64,000 nucleotides of DNA, taken from contig DASPNR010000042.1 of NCBI GenBank assembly GCA_035626395.1, forward strand, positions 1 through 64,000. The letters are read 5' to 3'. Source of the DNA: Candidatus Limnocylindrales bacterium. GTDB taxonomy: Bacteria > Desulfobacterota > Binatia > UBA1149 > CAITLU01. Both the position numbers and the translations under genes were made by a program. Positions 25,042-33,889 of this stretch are shown piece by piece (the first letter of the stretch is position 1; each line of letters starts with the position of its first letter). Below the pieces are notes generated by a model, which worked only from the letters and a program-made list of their open reading frames with translations, was not told the DNA's origin and ran no database searches.

Positions 25042-25869
25042 ATGATCGCAACCAATCATCGCATCCTGCCTGGCTTCCGGCTCAGCGTCGGCTACACGAT
25101 GACGTACCTGAGCCTGCTGGTCCTGATTCCGCTCGCGGCGTGTCTGCTCAAGGCCGGCTCGCTGCCCTGGGAGGAGTTCCTCGGCGCAGTCTGGACGCCT
25201 CGCGCACGCGCGGCGTACGGACTTACCGTCGGCGCATCGCTCGTCGCCGCGATCGCCAACATCCCGCTTGGCGTGCTGGTGGCCTGGGTGCTGGTTCGCT
25301 ACCGCTTCCCCGGCAAGCGCTTCGTCGATGCCCTCGTCGATCTGCCGTTCGCGCTGCCCACTGCCGTAGCCGGCCTCGTCTACTCGAGCCTGTACGTGCA
25401 GAAGGGCTGGCTCGGTCAATACCTGGTTCCGATGGGCATTCACGGCTCGTACTCGCGCCTTGCCGTCGTGCTGGTCCTTCTCTTCATCGGTCTGCCGTTC
25501 GTCGTGCGAACGGTGCAGCCGATCCTCGAGGACTTCGACGCCGAGATGGAGGAGGCCGCGGCCTGTCTCGGAGCTTCGCGGCCACAGACGTTCGCGCGCG
25601 TGATCGCGCCGACGCTCCTGCCGGCCATCACCACGGGTTTCGCTCTCGCCTTCGCGCGAGGGCTCGGGGAGTACGGCTCGGTCGTCTTCGTCTCGGGCAA
25701 CATCCCGTTGAAGACGGAGATCGCTCCGATCCTGATCGTCTCGGCTCTGGAGAGCTTCCGCTACGGCGAGGCCGCGGCCATCGCCGTCGTGCTGATGACG
25801 ATCTCCCTGTCCCTGCTGGTGCTGATCAACCTGATGGAACGATGGAGCAAGCGTCATGGCTACGTTTGA
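25042..25869 (+). CDS. cysT: Sulfate ABC transporter permease CysT
   Basis: 275 residues from the ATG at 25042, preceded by GGAGGAG. About six membrane segments. Signatures include [19 protein letters not shown] and the EAA loop [27 protein letters not shown], then [26 protein letters not shown], characteristic of CysT (CysU). It is 35 nt after sbp, and its stop overlaps the start of cysWA by 14 bp. Confidence 0.96.
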   Translation: MIATNHRILPGFRLSVGYTMTYLSLLVLIPLAACLLKAGSLPWEEFLGAVWTPRARAAYGLTVGASLVAAIANIPLGVLVAWVLVRYRFPGKRFVDALVDLPFALPTAVAGLVYSSLYVQKGWLGQYLVPMGIHGSYSRLAVVLVLLFIGLPFVVRTVQPILEDFDAEMEEAAACLGASRPQTFARVIAPTLLPAITTGFALAFARGLGEYGSVVFVSGNIPLKTEIAPILIVSALESFRYGEAAAIAVVLMTISLSLLVLINLMERWSKRHGYV

Positions 25870-28093
25870 GCGCACAGCGCCGCAAGGCGCGTACGATGGC
25901 AACCAAAGAAGAGCGCAGCAGGACTCGGCACTGGTGCGATATCCGTTGATCGCGGCGGCGCTGGTGCTGCTCGCATGGCTGATCGTCATTCCGGTCGTCA
26001 ACGTCTTCTACGAGGCGCTGAAGAACGGTCCTGCGACATACTGGGACACGCTCGTCGGCGACCCCGACACGCTGGCGGCGATCAAGCTGACGCTGACGGT
26101 GGCGCCGGTAGCGGTGCTGCTCAACATTCTGTTCGGCATCGCCGCGGCGTGGGCCATTGCACGCTTCCGCTTTCGCGGACGTGCGCTGCTGACGTCAATG
26201 ATCGATTTGCCGTTCGCGATCTCTCCGGTGGTGGCCGGCCTGATCTTCGTGCTGCTCTTCGGGCTGCAGGGGTATTTCGGCGAGTGGCTGCGCGAACACG
26301 ACATCAAGATCCTGTTCGCGACGCCCGGGCTGATCATCGTCACTTCCTTCGTGACGCTGCCGTTCGTGGCACGTGAGCTGATCCCGCTGATGGAAGCGAT
26401 CGGCGACGAGGAAGAGACGGCCGCCGTCTCTCTCGGTGCCCGCGCCTGGCAGCTCTTCTGGCGGGTGACGCTGCCGAACATCAAGTGGGGCCTGCTGTAC
26501 GGAACGATCCTGTGCAACGCCCGCGCGATGGGCGAGTTCGGCGCTGTCTATGTCGTTTCGGGCCGCGTCACCGGGCAGACCGACACGCTTCCGCTGCGCG
26601 TCGAGAAGCTGTTTCAGGAGTACGACCAGCCGGCCTCCTTCGTGGTCGCTTCGCTGCTGTGCTCGCTGGCGCTGGTGACGCTGGGTGCCAAGACGTTCCT
26701 CGAATGGCGCACGCGCCGCGAGCTGGCAGCGCGCCTGGAGGTTCCCGAAGACGATGTCGTCAGCGAGGGGATGGCGCCGGGGTTGGTGCCGGCGCTGGCC
26801 GGCGTGGCCGGCGGCGTGATGCCTTCCTTCACTGCGCTGCCGCTTCGCGTCGGCGGCGGACATGCTCCCACGACGGCTCTTCGCACTGTGGCCGGCGGCG
26901 GCGGCGGCGGTAGTGCAAGCGGCGGCGGCGGTAGTGCAAGCGGCGGCGGCGGCGGCGCAAGCGGCAGTGGCAGTGCAGGCGGCGGCGGCGCAAGCGGCGG
27001 CGGCGCAAGCGGCGGCGAGGAAGCGCACGCGGGCGTTGGCATCTCGGTGCGCGGCGTCACCAAACGCTTCGGCAACTTCACGGCGCTGAGCAACATCAAC
27101 CTGGACGTCCCCGACGGGACCCTGCTGGCGCTGCTCGGGCCCTCGGGCTCGGGCAAGACGACGCTGCTGCGCATCATTGCGGGCCTGGAGCTGGCCGACG
27201 AGGGGACGATCTACTATCGCGACGAGGACGCGACCGACAAGTCGCCGCGTAACCGCAACGTCGGCTTCGTCTTCCAGCACTACGCGCTGTTCCGGCACAT
27301 GTCCGTGTTCGAGAACGTCGCCTTCGGCCTGCGGGTGCGCAAATGGCCGGAGGACCGGATCCGGAAGCGCGTGCGCGAGCTGCTCGACCTGGTGCAGCTG
27401 GCCAGCCTCGAGAAGCAGTCGCCGGCGCAGCTGTCGGGCGGGCAGCGTCAGCGCATAGCGCTTGCGCGTGCACTCGCGCCCGATCCCAAGCTGCTGCTGC
27501 TGGACGAGCCGTTCGGCGCCTTGGATGCGCGCGTGCGGACGGAGCTTCGCACGTGGCTGCGCAAGCTCCATCACGAGATCGGGCTAACGAGCGTCCTGGT
27601 TACGCACGACCAGGAAGAGGCGTTCGAGGTGGCCGACCGCGTGGTCGTGATGAACCACGGACGGATCGAGCAGGCCGGGACGGCGGGCGAGATCTTCGAG
27701 CACCCGGCGAACTCGTTCGTCCTGGACTTCCTCGGCAACGTCAACGTCTTCCACGGCCGCGTCGAAGCGGGACGTGCACACGTGGGAGGTCTCGAGCTGT
27801 CCTATCCCGACTATCCGCACGAGGTGTCGCGACCGGCCAAGGCGTACGTGCGGCCGCACGAGCTCGAAATCGACCGCATCCCGCGCGGAGGCTCGTGTCT
27901 GCGCGGTACCCTGACGCGCGTCGGACGCAGCGGCGCCGTCATCAAGGCCGAAGTGCTGTCGGAGGAGTTCGGGATCCCGCTGGCCGTTGAGGTCGCGCAG
28001 GACCGGTGGAACGAGCTGGCGCTCGAGCAGGGCACCACCGTCTACGTCTTCCCCAAACGTCTTCGGGTGTTCGTCCACGACTACCAGATCTGA
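25856..28093 (+). CDS. cysWA: CysW-CysA fusion: sulfate ABC transporter permease and ATPase in one polypeptide
   Basis: 745 residues. Residues 1 to about 290 are CysW, with about six membrane segments, [20 protein letters not shown] and the EAA loop [25 protein letters not shown]. Residues about 300-345 are nondescript and 346-388 are almost only Gly, Ser and Ala. From 394 on is CysA: Walker [10 protein letters not shown] (428-436), Q-loop [18 protein letters not shown], signature LSGGQ (526-530), Walker B LLLLDEP (546-552), VTHDQEEAF, and a TOBE-like C-terminus. No stop or restart lies between the halves. No separate cysA is seen in the window, although each transporter needs two ATPase domains. 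Confidence 0.93.
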   Translation: MATFERTAPQGAYDGNQRRAQQDSALVRYPLIAAALVLLAWLIVIPVVNVFYEALKNGPATYWDTLVGDPDTLAAIKLTLTVAPVAVLLNILFGIAAAWAIARFRFRGRALLTSMIDLPFAISPVVAGLIFVLLFGLQGYFGEWLREHDIKILFATPGLIIVTSFVTLPFVARELIPLMEAIGDEEETAAVSLGARAWQLFWRVTLPNIKWGLLYGTILCNARAMGEFGAVYVVSGRVTGQTDTLPLRVEKLFQEYDQPASFVVASLLCSLALVTLGAKTFLEWRTRRELAARLEVPEDDVVSEGMAPGLVPALAGVAGGVMPSFTALPLRVGGGHAPTTALRTVAGGGGGGSASGGGGSASGGGGGASGSGSAGGGGASGGGASGGEEAHAGVGISVRGVTKRFGNFTALSNINLDVPDGTLLALLGPSGSGKTTLLRIIAGLELADEGTIYYRDEDATDKSPRNRNVGFVFQHYALFRHMSVFENVAFGLRVRKWPEDRIRKRVRELLDLVQLASLEKQSPAQLSGGQRQRIALARALAPDPKLLLLDEPFGALDARVRTELRTWLRKLHHEIGLTSVLVTHDQEEAFEVADRVVVMNHGRIEQAGTAGEIFEHPANSFVLDFLGNVNVFHGRVEAGRAHVGGLELSYPDYPHEVSRPAKAYVRPHELEIDRIPRGGSCLRGTLTRVGRSGAVIKAEVLSEEFGIPLAVEVAQDRWNELALEQGTTVYVFPKRLRVFVHDYQI
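26891..27019 (+). repeat. Gly/Ser/Ala linker-coding low-complexity repeat
   Basis: Runs of ggc interrupted by gtagtgcaagc or gcaagc, encoding GGGGS-A-type units that join CysW to CysA. The repetitive DNA is prone to slippage, so linker length may vary between strains and is a possible assembly error site; the reading frame is nevertheless maintained. Confidence 0.9.
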
Positions 28094-28106
28094 GGATCAA
28101 CCGTCA

Positions 28107-28132
28107 GTGCCGAACGCAGCGGCGTTCGGGCA
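28107..28132 (+). other. Hairpin between cysWA and the porin gene
   Basis: gtgccgaacgc pairs with gcgttcgggcac with one bulged base; no T-run follows. It may be an mRNA-processing or partial termination site that lowers porin expression relative to the transporter. Confidence 0.5.
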
Positions 28133-28158
28133 CCTGACCGAGAAGAAAGGATAATGCC

Positions 28159-29616
28159 ATGTTCCCGCAGAATCGTTTCATTTCCCGCCGCCGCGGCGCG
28201 GCCGCCACCGCTGTCGCCGCAAGCGTGCTGATAGCAGGCATGCTTGCGCCGCCGGCCGCGTCCGCCGGCTCTGCCACGGCCAGCGAGGCCGACGAAGTTC
28301 GCGAGCTTCGCGAGCGCGTCGAGCAGCTCGAGAAGTTGCTCCAACAGGTCCAGAAGGACACGCGCACGCTCGAAGTCGCCGAAGAGGTTCGCACCAAGGC
28401 CAAGCCCAATGCGGGCTACAAGGACGGCTTCTTCCTCAACTCGGACGACGGCAGGTACAAGCTCAAAGTCGGCGGCTACGGCCATCTCGACAGCCGCTGG
28501 GCGCTCGATCACCACAGCCGCGACATCACCGACGGCTTCAGCATCCGCCGTGCGCGGCTCGACATCCGGGGAACGCTGGCCGAGCGCTTCGAGTTCCGGC
28601 TGATGCCGGACTTCGCCGGCAGCACGCTGGTGCTGCAGGACGCGTACGTGGACGGGAAGCTCGCGCTTCCGGTGATCCTGCGCGTGGGCAAGATGAAGAC
28701 GCCGTTCGGCATCGAGCGTCTGCAATCGGCCACCGCTCTGCAGTTCATGGAGCGCGCGCTGACCGACAATCTGGTGCCCAATCGCGATCTCGGCGTCCAG
28801 TTCCATGGCGACGTTGCTCAGGGCGTGTTGAGCTACCAGGCCGGCGTCTTCAACGGCGTCGTCGACGGCGGCAGCACCGACGTCAACGTCAACGATGCCG
28901 TCGACTTCGTCGGGCGCGTGTTCTCCCAGCCCTTTCGCAACACCGCGTGGACGTTCGGGCAGGGCGTGGGCCTGGGCATTGCGGGAAGCTGGGGCGAGCA
29001 TCAGGGCAGCGCCACCAATCCGCAGCTGCCGCAGTTCCGTACTTCCAGCCGCTCGGCGTTCTTCCGCTATCGCAGCGACGACACCGCCACGGCCGGCGTG
29101 GACGAGACGACGTTCGCCGACGGGGCGCACTGGCGCCTCTCGCCGCAGGCCTGCTACTACTACGGGGCGTTCAGCGCGCTCGGCGAGTACGTCTTGTCGT
29201 CGCAGAAGCTGAAGAACGCGTCGGCTGCCGCAACGACGCAGAACGAAGCCTGGCAGGCGCGCGTCGGCTACGTGCTGACGGGCGAGGACGCTTCCTACAA
29301 GGGCGTAGTGCCGGAGAATCCGTTCAACTTCGGCAACGGCGGCTGGGGCGCATGGGAGCTCGCGGTCCGCGCGGCGGCGCTCGACGTCGACGACGACACG
29401 TTCCGTCGCGGCTTTGCGAGCCACAGCCAGGCGGCGACGGAGGCGCAGTCGTACACGCTGGCGCTCAACTGGTACGTCAACAGGAACATCGCCGTCTACT
29501 TCAACTACGAACATTCCGAGTTCAAGGCGGGCCGCAGCGCCACCGCACCGCGTGTGGCGCCCCAAAACCGCAACGACGAAGACGTGTTCCTGACCAGGGT
29601 GCAGTTCGTGTTCTGA
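28159..29616 (+). CDS. OprO/OprP-type anion porin (possible sulfate porin)
   Basis: 485 residues; GAAAGGA precedes the ATG. A signal peptide ends near AASA (residue 36), followed by a short coiled coil (EADEVRELRERVEQLEKLLQQVQKD) and a beta-barrel beginning GYKDGFFLNSDDGRYKLKVGGYGHLDSRW, the phosphate-selective porin O/P signature. The chain ends in VQFVF, the outer-membrane C-terminal Phe signal. It lies 65 nt after cysWA on the same strand, so it is probably the outer-membrane step of sulfate (or general oxyanion) uptake. A close paralogue is at 33890. Confidence 0.88.
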   Translation: MFPQNRFISRRRGAAATAVAASVLIAGMLAPPAASAGSATASEADEVRELRERVEQLEKLLQQVQKDTRTLEVAEEVRTKAKPNAGYKDGFFLNSDDGRYKLKVGGYGHLDSRWALDHHSRDITDGFSIRRARLDIRGTLAERFEFRLMPDFAGSTLVLQDAYVDGKLALPVILRVGKMKTPFGIERLQSATALQFMERALTDNLVPNRDLGVQFHGDVAQGVLSYQAGVFNGVVDGGSTDVNVNDAVDFVGRVFSQPFRNTAWTFGQGVGLGIAGSWGEHQGSATNPQLPQFRTSSRSAFFRYRSDDTATAGVDETTFADGAHWRLSPQACYYYGAFSALGEYVLSSQKLKNASAAATTQNEAWQARVGYVLTGEDASYKGVVPENPFNFGNGGWGAWELAVRAAALDVDDDTFRRGFASHSQAATEAQSYTLALNWYVNRNIAVYFNYEHSEFKAGRSATAPRVAPQNRNDEDVFLTRVQFVF

Positions 29617-29790
29617 TCTCGCGGGTCTCTTTCGCGCGGCAACGGCGGCCCGTGCCGTGACGGCGTGATGTCACGCCGCGTGTACGGGCACGTCGTTGGC
29701 CGTGCGGCCTGGCCTCGTGAGAGCTCCTCTCAGCAGCGTGAGGCGACGGGAGCAGGTGCCCCGAAGCGGCGTGCCTTCGTCCGCACCGTC
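29617..29790. other. Non-coding DNA after the porin, with an 18-bp palindrome
   Basis: No gene recognised. A perfect palindrome cggcgtga-tg-tcacgccg lies at 29661-29678, 45 nt past the porin stop. It could be the terminator stem of the sulfate operon (no T-run follows) or a protein-binding site. Confidence 0.5.
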
Positions 29791-29820
29791 TTGACAGGCG
29801 GCGACACGCGGCATCATACC
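29791..29820 (+). promoter_or_regulatory. Candidate promoter of the Cys-rich protein gene
   Basis: A perfect -35 TTGACA at 29791-29796 and CATACC at 29815-29820 (3 of 6 consensus, 18-nt spacer). Expected transcription start is near 29827, giving a 5' untranslated region of about 175 nt. Confidence 0.45.
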
Positions 29821-29826
29821 GGCTCC

Positions 29827-29849
29827 ATGGTGTGCAGCTGGCACACCAT
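29827..29849 (+). promoter_or_regulatory. Perfect 9-bp hairpin at the predicted 5' end of the mRNA
   Basis: atggtgtgc (29827-29835) pairs with gcacaccat (29841-29849) around a 5-nt loop. It sits where transcription from the TTGACA promoter should begin, so it could be a 5' stabilising stem-loop or an operator. Confidence 0.5.
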
Positions 29850-29960
29850 CGACGTCCGAAGCGGCGTGCATGGCCGCAGGACCCTGATCAGCGAACAAAG
29901 CGGGGGGCGCTGCGTACGCGACGCCTGTGATGCGGGCCGAAGATGGTCTCATTCAATCTT

Positions 29961-29976
29961 CTGTCGCCGGCGACAG
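29961..29976. promoter_or_regulatory. 16-bp perfect palindrome just upstream of the Cys-rich protein gene
   Basis: CTGTCGCCGGCGACAG, 26 nt before the start codon and immediately upstream of the ribosome-binding region. It is a candidate operator or RNA stem; no regulator is identified. Confidence 0.45.
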
Positions 29977-30002
29977 TACAAACTCAAAAAAGGACGGAAC
30001 CA

Positions 30003-31208
30003 ATGAAACGGATCGGTACGTTGCTGACGTGCGGTTGCGCAGGCCTTCTTGCGCTCGCGCTCGTGCCATCGACGGCGGGCGCGCAACTCGACCATCTGGT
30101 CTGCTACAAGGCTGTCGACAAACTCCAAGTGGCCGTCGCCTTCGACCTTTTCGCGGAGCTGCAGCCGGAGTTTTCGGCGAAGGGATGTCGAATCGTCAAG
30201 GTCGACGACTTCTGCGTCCCTGCAACGAAGGTCAACGTGGAGCCGGCCGAAGCGGACGAGCGGGCCGACATCGTGGGCCCGCCGCTGCACGTCGATTACA
30301 TCGGCTACCTCGTCAAGTGCGAGCAGCAGGGCGCGCCGACGAGCAAGATCGTCGTCGACCAGTTCGGCAATCATCGCCAGCGCCGTTACAGGATCCAGAA
30401 GGTCTACATTCCGGCGAAAAAGGGTCCGCCCCCATGCGGAACCGTCGACGGCAAGCAGTGTGGAGGCGTTTGTCCCGAATCCTCCGATCAATGCCGCATC
30501 GTCGCCGACGGCACGTGCCGGTGCGCGCCCGCGATCAATGACGTCTGCGGCGGCAAGCCGGACAAGCAGGGATTCTGCGGTGGCCCCTGTCCCGACCCTG
30601 ACAAGCCCCAGTGCCAGGTGGTCGTCACCGCGGCGGGCGACAAGGCGTGCGAATGCGGCCCACCGCCTCCGCCGATCTGCGGCATCAACACCGCCACCGG
30701 AACCTGCGGCGGCGAATGTCCGAACAAGGCGGACAAATGCGTCTTCACCAGCGCCAACGAGTGCCGCTGCGTACCTGCCTCGACGCCATGCGGGCTCATC
30801 GCCGGAACGGACACGTGCGGCGGCGACTGCCCTATTGCCGGAGACGTCTGCGCGCGGGATGCCAACGATCAATGCCGCTGCGGCGCGCCCGATCCGATGC
30901 CATGTCAGCAGAATCCGTTCACTGGCGCGTGCGGCGGCGAGTGTCCGACCGGTCAGGAATGCCTGCTCGATGCCAACGGCACGTGCAGCTGCGGCCCGAC
31001 GCCGTGCGGAAGCGACGCCAACGGCCAGTGCGGCGGCGCCTGCCCCGACCCGGACGCTCAGACGTGCAAGGTAGACTCCAGCGGCGCATGCAACTGCGAC
31101 CCGCCGTCGTGCGGCGTCATGAACGACCAGTGCGGCGGTCTGTGCCCGCCGAATCGGGAGTGCCGGCCGGTGAACATCGCAAACGAGTTCCGTTGCGCAT
31201 GCCAATGA
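30003..31208 (+). CDS. Secreted Cys-rich repeat protein with N-terminal DHLVCYK-type domain
   Basis: 401 residues from the ATG at 30003, preceded by AAAGGACGGA. A signal peptide ends at AGAQ (about residue 27). Residues about 28-140 form a domain starting LDHLVCYKAVDK and containing HVDYIGYLVKCEQQG, which resembles a domain of unknown function common in secreted proteins of related environmental bacteria. Residues about 142-401 contain seven units of about 35 residues, each with roughly six Cys in the pattern CG...CGG.CP...C......C.C. They resemble small disulfide-stabilised adhesive or EGF-like modules. The function is unknown, probably extracellular. Confidence 0.8.
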   Translation: MKRIGTLLTCGCAGLLALALVPSTAGAQLDHLVCYKAVDKLQVAVAFDLFAELQPEFSAKGCRIVKVDDFCVPATKVNVEPAEADERADIVGPPLHVDYIGYLVKCEQQGAPTSKIVVDQFGNHRQRRYRIQKVYIPAKKGPPPCGTVDGKQCGGVCPESSDQCRIVADGTCRCAPAINDVCGGKPDKQGFCGGPCPDPDKPQCQVVVTAAGDKACECGPPPPPICGINTATGTCGGECPNKADKCVFTSANECRCVPASTPCGLIAGTDTCGGDCPIAGDVCARDANDQCRCGAPDPMPCQQNPFTGACGGECPTGQECLLDANGTCSCGPTPCGSDANGQCGGACPDPDAQTCKVDSSGACNCDPPSCGVMNDQCGGLCPPNRECRPVNIANEFRCACQ

Positions 31209-31250
31209 GACCCTGAGCTTGCGCGGATGCAGTTCCTCTGCGCGTCGTCG

Positions 31251-31279
31251 GGCCCCGAGCGCATGCAGCGCTCGGGGCC
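31251..31279. terminator. Hairpin between convergent genes (probable bidirectional terminator)
   Basis: Perfect 12-bp stem, ggccccgagcgc (31251-31262) with gcgctcggggcc (31268-31279), loop of 5 nt. It lies between the convergent stops at 31208 and 31288. There is no T-run on either side. Confidence 0.6.
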
Positions 31280-31287
31280 GCCGACGC

Positions 31288-33486
31288 TCAGCAGCCGGCT
31301 GACAGCGGGCACAGGTCGCAGGCGTCGCCCTCTCCGTCGCCGTCGGCGTCCCGCTGCACTCCATCGTCGACCGGCATCACGGGGTTGAAAACCTGCACGC
31401 AGTTGTCGCTTCCGTCGGAGATGCCGTCGCCGTCGACGTCGCCGAGGACGGTGGAGCCGTCGTAGACGCTCGAGCCGTTGACGCTGACCGAACGTGAGGG
31501 CGTGCAGGTGGGCTCGTCCGGCGGCACGCCGCACGCGAAGGCCGGATAGATGGCTCCGACGGCGGCGCTCAGCTGCGCCAGAGTCATGCCCGTTTCCGAC
31601 ATCATGCACACGCGCTTTTCCTGCCCGCACACGTCCAGCGCATCGCAGCCAGAAGCCAGCGCGTTGACAACGGAGCTGTCGCCATAGAGTGCCGTGCCCG
31701 AACGCAGCACGAGCAGGACATCCTTGGGCTCGGCATCGACGACCGCGTCGTAGCCATCGCCTGCATCCGACGAGAAGATGGAGATGTCGGCCTCCCTGCC
31801 GATGCGAAGCGACCCCACCACGTCGTTCACACCGGCTGCTGCGGCGGCCGAGATCGTCGCCATTTCCCAGAGATCGCGGCTGGAGAAGTACGAGTCGAGA
31901 TAAACGTCGTTGTAGTCGGCGGCGCAGCGCAGCTCGCGCAGCATGTTCATCGAACCGCTGGGGGTCCAGTCGGTGCCGAGGGCAACCTGCACGCCCAGGC
32001 GCTTCATGACCTGCGGCTGCGCGGTGTTGCCGTACAGGCGGATGTTGGAGCGCGGCGACCAGATCAGCGCCGTGCCCTGCGCGGCCATGAGCGCTGCCGA
32101 GTCGGCATCCACGGCAAGCGCGTGGATGAACGCGCTTTGCGGCTCCAGCACGTCCTCGGCCGAGCCCTCGTCGGTGGACAGACAGGAGAACTCGTTGGCG
32201 GCGAACGCATCGATGCCCTCGGCGACGTGCGCCGCGTAGGCGTCCTCGGATGCGATCGATGCGTCGTCGACGATGGAGGGATAGCCGTCGCAGCCGCTGG
32301 CAACCTGCGGGCCACTGTTGTCGCCGAGCGGAAACGTGTCGTATTCGACGCTGTCCTGCTCGAGGCCGCCTTGGTTGGTCAGCGAGTCGAGATTGCGCAG
32401 CAGACCGGCAGCGCCATTGCTGCCGCCGACGATCGACGTGGCGCCGCCGAGCAGATGGCGCAGCTCGCCCCAGCGAATCTGATTGATGCTGGCGCCACCG
32501 GGCGTGCTGATCTGCGTGTGTCCGTTCAGACCGAGCCGCCAGTCGTGACGGTGCTCGTAGCGCTCGCCGGTGTCGGCCGCCGGAGAATTGTGCGCGAAGC
32601 CGAGATGCTCGTGCGGATTGACGAGAGCGGGCGAGATTGCAGCTCCCGGACAGCTGACGCGCGTTGCACCGGGCGCCTGGTCCGCACAGTCGCAGCCGAC
32701 GCAGGCGATGAGCCCGGTCGCATCGACGAGCACCTGGCCTCCGCGATAGACCACCAGCGGCGCCAGCACGTCGCCCAGCAGCAGTGTGCTGTCGTCGCCT
32801 GCTGTGACCTCGCATGGTCCCGAGGGCGGTTCGGGCAGATCGGCACAGGCGACATCGGAGCCCGCAGCGGGAATGGCCGCGCATGCCGGGTCGGCAACTC
32901 CGCCCTTGCAGCTGAGCTTCGCCCCGCTGCCGGTTTCCTTCCACTTGCAGGTCTGGGCGGTGGCGCAGTGGCAGATCTCCTCGCCGCCGTTGGCGATGCA
33001 GACGGCCACGGAGACACCGGCGGTGGGCGCGCCTTCCCCCGCTACATCGAGCGACTGCCCGACCTCACCGGTCGCCGACGCGGCAAGCTTGATCAGCGAG
33101 CCGGTGCGTACCTGCAGCGAACGGACGCGCGTCGGCCCGTCGGGCGCGTCGCGGTTGAGAAAGCGCGCGGAGGTCGCATCGTTGGAGATCCAGCCGAAGA
33201 CATTGTTGAACGCGCCCGCGGGCACCTCGAAGCTGGTCGAAGCACCGTCGTAGGCGACGTAGGTCGCGGAGGCGATGGTGGCCGGCTCGGGCGCATCGCC
33301 CTTGTCGATTGCCCCGTCCGCCAGCATGAGCTTGAGCTTGCCGGCGCCGCCGCCCTGGTCGGTGATGGAGAGTTTCTTGGGAAGCACGCCAACGAAGACC
33401 GGCTCTGCCAGAGCCGTCGCCAGCGACAGTGGAACCGAAAGCGCCACCGCGATCAGCCACGGGAACAGCGAACTCGAACGTGCCAT
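31288..33486 (-). CDS. Secreted amidohydrolase with C-terminal thrombospondin type 3-like repeat
   Basis: 732 residues from the ATG at 33486, preceded by GCAGGAGG. Signal peptide to about ALAEP (residue 28). The N-terminal 200 residues are a beta-rich Cys-containing region (ICHCATAQTCKW, KGGVADPACAAI). The amidohydrolase part has the metal motif NPHEHLGFAHN, later HALAVD, and the metal-site GTDWTPSGSMNMLREL, then LRIGREADISIF, typical of D-aminoacylase/imidazolonepropionase-like hydrolases. The C-terminus DVDGDGISDGSDNC and DADGDGEGDACDLC is a calcium-binding TSP3-like motif. Probably an extracellular metal-dependent hydrolase; the substrate is unknown. Confidence 0.88.
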   Translation of the reverse strand: MARSSSLFPWLIAVALSVPLSLATALAEPVFVGVLPKKLSITDQGGGAGKLKLMLADGAIDKGDAPEPATIASATYVAYDGASTSFEVPAGAFNNVFGWISNDATSARFLNRDAPDGPTRVRSLQVRTGSLIKLAASATGEVGQSLDVAGEGAPTAGVSVAVCIANGGEEICHCATAQTCKWKETGSGAKLSCKGGVADPACAAIPAAGSDVACADLPEPPSGPCEVTAGDDSTLLLGDVLAPLVVYRGGQVLVDATGLIACVGCDCADQAPGATRVSCPGAAISPALVNPHEHLGFAHNSPAADTGERYEHRHDWRLGLNGHTQISTPGGASINQIRWGELRHLLGGATSIVGGSNGAAGLLRNLDSLTNQGGLEQDSVEYDTFPLGDNSGPQVASGCDGYPSIVDDASIASEDAYAAHVAEGIDAFAANEFSCLSTDEGSAEDVLEPQSAFIHALAVDADSAALMAAQGTALIWSPRSNIRLYGNTAQPQVMKRLGVQVALGTDWTPSGSMNMLRELRCAADYNDVYLDSYFSSRDLWEMATISAAAAAGVNDVVGSLRIGREADISIFSSDAGDGYDAVVDAEPKDVLLVLRSGTALYGDSSVVNALASGCDALDVCGQEKRVCMMSETGMTLAQLSAAVGAIYPAFACGVPPDEPTCTPSRSVSVNGSSVYDGSTVLGDVDGDGISDGSDNCVQVFNPVMPVDDGVQRDADGDGEGDACDLCPLSAGC

Positions 33487-33564
33487 GCTGGCCTCCTGCA
33501 ACGCTGCCGCGCATTTATCACGGCGATATCGCTTCGCGCCACAAGTGCGGAGCTTTTTTTCGCG
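33487..33564. other. Upstream region of the amidohydrolase gene
   Basis: On the minus strand it contains TGATAAAT about 30 nt before the gene and a TTGTGG element further up, a weak promoter candidate. No gene. Confidence 0.3.
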
Positions 33565-33750
33565 AGTCGCCGCGGCCGCTTGCTCAGCTTCCGCTCCGAG
33601 TATCCCTCGGTGCTTTCGCGGCCTTTCGAGAACAAGTGGCTGAACCTGGCGATCGCTTGGGAGCTGGTGCTGCTCGGCCTCGTCATCTACGTGCCGCTGC
33701 TGCAGCAGCCGTTCGCAACCTACGCAGGGCCAGAGCACCTGCGCGCGTTC
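33565..33750 (+). pseudogene. C-terminal remnant of a P-type cation-transporting ATPase
   Basis: Translation in this frame gives LLSFRSEYPSVLSRPFENK, then WLNLAIAWELVLLGLVIYVP and LLQQPFATY. This is the last two membrane helices and connecting loop of type II P-type ATPases (the RSE...S.FS..PF.NKW pattern). No catalytic domain (DKTGT) or other part of the gene is present upstream, where the opposite strand encodes the amidohydrolase. I see it as a decayed fragment left by deletion or rearrangement. Confidence 0.7.
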
Positions 33751-33889
33751 GGAGCTCCATTGTCCGATCTGCGCGCGGCGCACGTACCGCCGCACATCGG
33801 CGGCATTTCGGACGCGCGGACGCAACATGTATGTGCTGGCAAAAGCCGGTGCCGTTGCCATGCCACCGGCTGGAAAGGAAGGACAGCGC
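33751..33889. other. Region upstream of the second porin
   Basis: No gene recognised. A good ribosome-binding site (GGAAAGGAAGGA) ends about 10 nt before the porin start at 33890. The promoter is not identified. Confidence 0.4.

Noticed and set aside
29617-30002. tRNA or known riboswitch in the gap before the Cys-rich gene
   Set aside because: No cloverleaf, T-loop or CCA-like end, and no conserved riboswitch core recognised; only simple palindromes.
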